This document shows, piece by piece, positions 63,270 to 64,000 of a stretch of 64,000 nt of DNA; within the stretch, counting starts at the first letter, position 1, and the number at the start of each line of letters is the position of its first letter. The stretch covers positions 62,001-126,000 of the forward strand of contig JALHMZ010000009.1 in NCBI GenBank assembly GCA_022843785.1. Direction: 5' to 3'. The DNA comes from Nitrospira sp. (GTDB taxonomy: Bacteria; Nitrospirota; Nitrospiria; Nitrospirales; Nitrospiraceae). The position numbers and the translations under genes are program-made. The notes below the pieces were generated by a model that was not told where the DNA came from, searched no databases, and saw only the letters and a program-made list of their open reading frames with translations.

Positions 63270-63289
63270 GGCCCTGCCAAAATAGGGCC
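63270..63289. promoter_or_regulatory. Small inverted repeat in the luxR upstream region
   Basis: GGCCCT and AGGGCC flank eight bases, about 57 bp upstream of the LuxR gene start. It may be an autoregulatory site, but six-base arms are easily found by chance. Confidence 0.25.
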
Positions 63290-63372
63290 GTACGGACGTA
63301 GTGCTAATGGCTCTATATGGGACTGTGCGCGCTGAGGGGGTAGACTTGTAGTCTCCCTAACACATATTGTCT

Positions 63373-63408
63373 ATCCCCCCATTTGTGGGGAGTCATCTGG
63401 GGGGATTG
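63373..63408. promoter_or_regulatory. Inverted-repeat motif D between LuxR and PilZ-like genes
   Basis: ATCCCCCC (63373-63380) and GGGGGGATTG (63399-63408) are inverted; the left arm is followed by ATTTG as in motifs B and C. It lies ~37 bp before the PilZ-like start and ~160 bp from the luxR start. Confidence 0.55.
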
Positions 63409-63444
63409 TGGGGCAGCCTTCATGAGCGTAGAAACCCGAGCCAA

Positions 63445-63801
63445 ATGGATATGACACCCGAGACAGACCAATGGGAAGGCTGGAGTCACTTTCACGAGCG
63501 GCAGTCCCGCTCGGATCGGGTCCCGCTTGTGCAAGCCGTTGTCTTCGAACCGTCGGCCCATCGCATTGAAGGGGAGCAGATCATGCTCCATAGCCGAGTT
63601 GGACTCAGTCTCAACGTGAGCAGTACGGGGCTTTGTCTGCTGGTCGACCAGTGCCCGGCGTCAGGCGAAGTGTGGCGCCTGCGGATACCAAGCGCGACAC
63701 AGGGGGTTCAAACGCCCACCCTCGCCGATGTCCGATGGGTGAGACCGCTTCCATTTGTAAAGAGCGGCCTTGTCATTGTGGGGTTGAAATTCATTCTGTA
63801 G
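63445..63801 (+). CDS. PilZ-like domain protein
   Basis: The ATG at 63445 gives ~118 residues. The pattern RQSRSDRVPLVQAV, a VGLSLNVSSTGLCLLVDQ strand (compare DxSxxG in PilZ) and the closing ADVRWVRPLP and VIVGLKFIL strands resemble a PilZ beta-barrel. The RxxxR motif that binds c-di-GMP is not clearly intact, so ligand binding is uncertain. It belongs to the island by the shared upstream motif. The TAG is followed directly by a repeat element. Confidence 0.6.
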   Translation: MDMTPETDQWEGWSHFHERQSRSDRVPLVQAVVFEPSAHRIEGEQIMLHSRVGLSLNVSSTGLCLLVDQCPASGEVWRLRIPSATQGVQTPTLADVRWVRPLPFVKSGLVIVGLKFIL

Positions 63802-63966
63802 CAGGATGCTGAAAAAGTCTGCCAGCGGCGTTCTCGCATCGCTCAGAGGCTCAGCGTGCCGAAGTGTAGGACTCACCACTTCGCTTGTTGCGGCCCGCCC
63901 CGTGGCATAGCGCGTCTCGGCGCGCCGGGGTGGGTGGATGAGAATAGCGGCCATTGTGAGCATCCT
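63802..63966 (+). repeat. Interspersed 3'-end repeat element, copy 3
   Basis: Starts CAGGATGCTGAAAAAGTCTG right after the PilZ-like TAG and ends with GTGAGCATCCTTCC, close to the reverse complement of the start. Internal block GCGCCGGGGTGGGTGGATGA matches the other copies. Confidence 0.88.
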
Positions 63967-64000
63967 TCCTGGCGAGTCGGTGTTGTATCGATTCTTGATA

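Overview
The window is chromosomal DNA of a Gram-negative, didermic, GC-rich bacterium with dense, mostly housekeeping and cell-surface gene content. The gene mix suggests a member of the Nitrospirota, most likely Nitrospira: a complete-looking T2SS operon, a soluble transhydrogenase, a two-subunit pyruvate carboxylase, scattered TCA-cycle genes, PilG/H/I-type pilus genes and many interspersed intergenic repeats. That placement is inference from memory of such genomes, not a search.

Layout. Positions 1-6089 hold a signalling and polysaccharide block: the end of a PP2C/SpoIIE phosphatase, an HPt protein, a REC-HATPase protein, a response regulator, a membrane-anchored HEAT-repeat protein, a TPR/beta-barrel outer-membrane protein and a family-2 glycosyltransferase. 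Positions 6110-17067 (minus strand) are a type II secretion operon in the order gspC-E-F-G-H-I-J-N-L-M-K; the secretin gene gspD is not present. Positions 17241-25431 hold sixA, two tandem thymidylate-kinase-like genes coupled to ppx/gppA, a Pal/OmpA-like lipoprotein and an unusual DUF255-aldo/keto-reductase fusion. Positions 25613-48407 are mainly metabolism and maintenance: ACT-malic enzyme, DnaJ-domain protein, RNase D, GGDEF-like membrane protein, ArsC-like protein, citrate synthase, Hsp20, fumarase, Tex, TenA, SthA, Tpx, alpha/beta hydrolase and PycB/PycA, with two toxin-antitoxin pairs (VapBC, ParE type) in between.

Positions 48580-63801 form the most interesting region. It contains a PilC/GspF-like platform protein, two pseudopilins, a roughly 2190-residue secreted SpvB/FG-GAP/RHS protein with seven near-identical 66-residue repeats, a type IV pilin, a PilG-PilH(ABC ATPase)-PilI(ABC permease) set, a DUF4124-like exported protein, a LuxR-type regulator and a PilZ-like protein. 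Four of these genes are preceded by variants of one inverted-repeat motif (ATCCCCC ... GGGATTG), which suggests common regulation, perhaps by the local LuxR protein.

Two repeat families run through the window. One is a 165-232 bp element with inverted ends that begins directly after the stop codon of a gene, in the same orientation, in all three copies seen (after gspH, the pilin and the PilZ-like gene). The other is a class of intergenic arrays in which degenerate short direct repeats are followed by their reverse complement; the repeated word differs from site to site, but the architecture is the same. No tRNA, rRNA, CRISPR array or insertion sequence with a transposase was seen.
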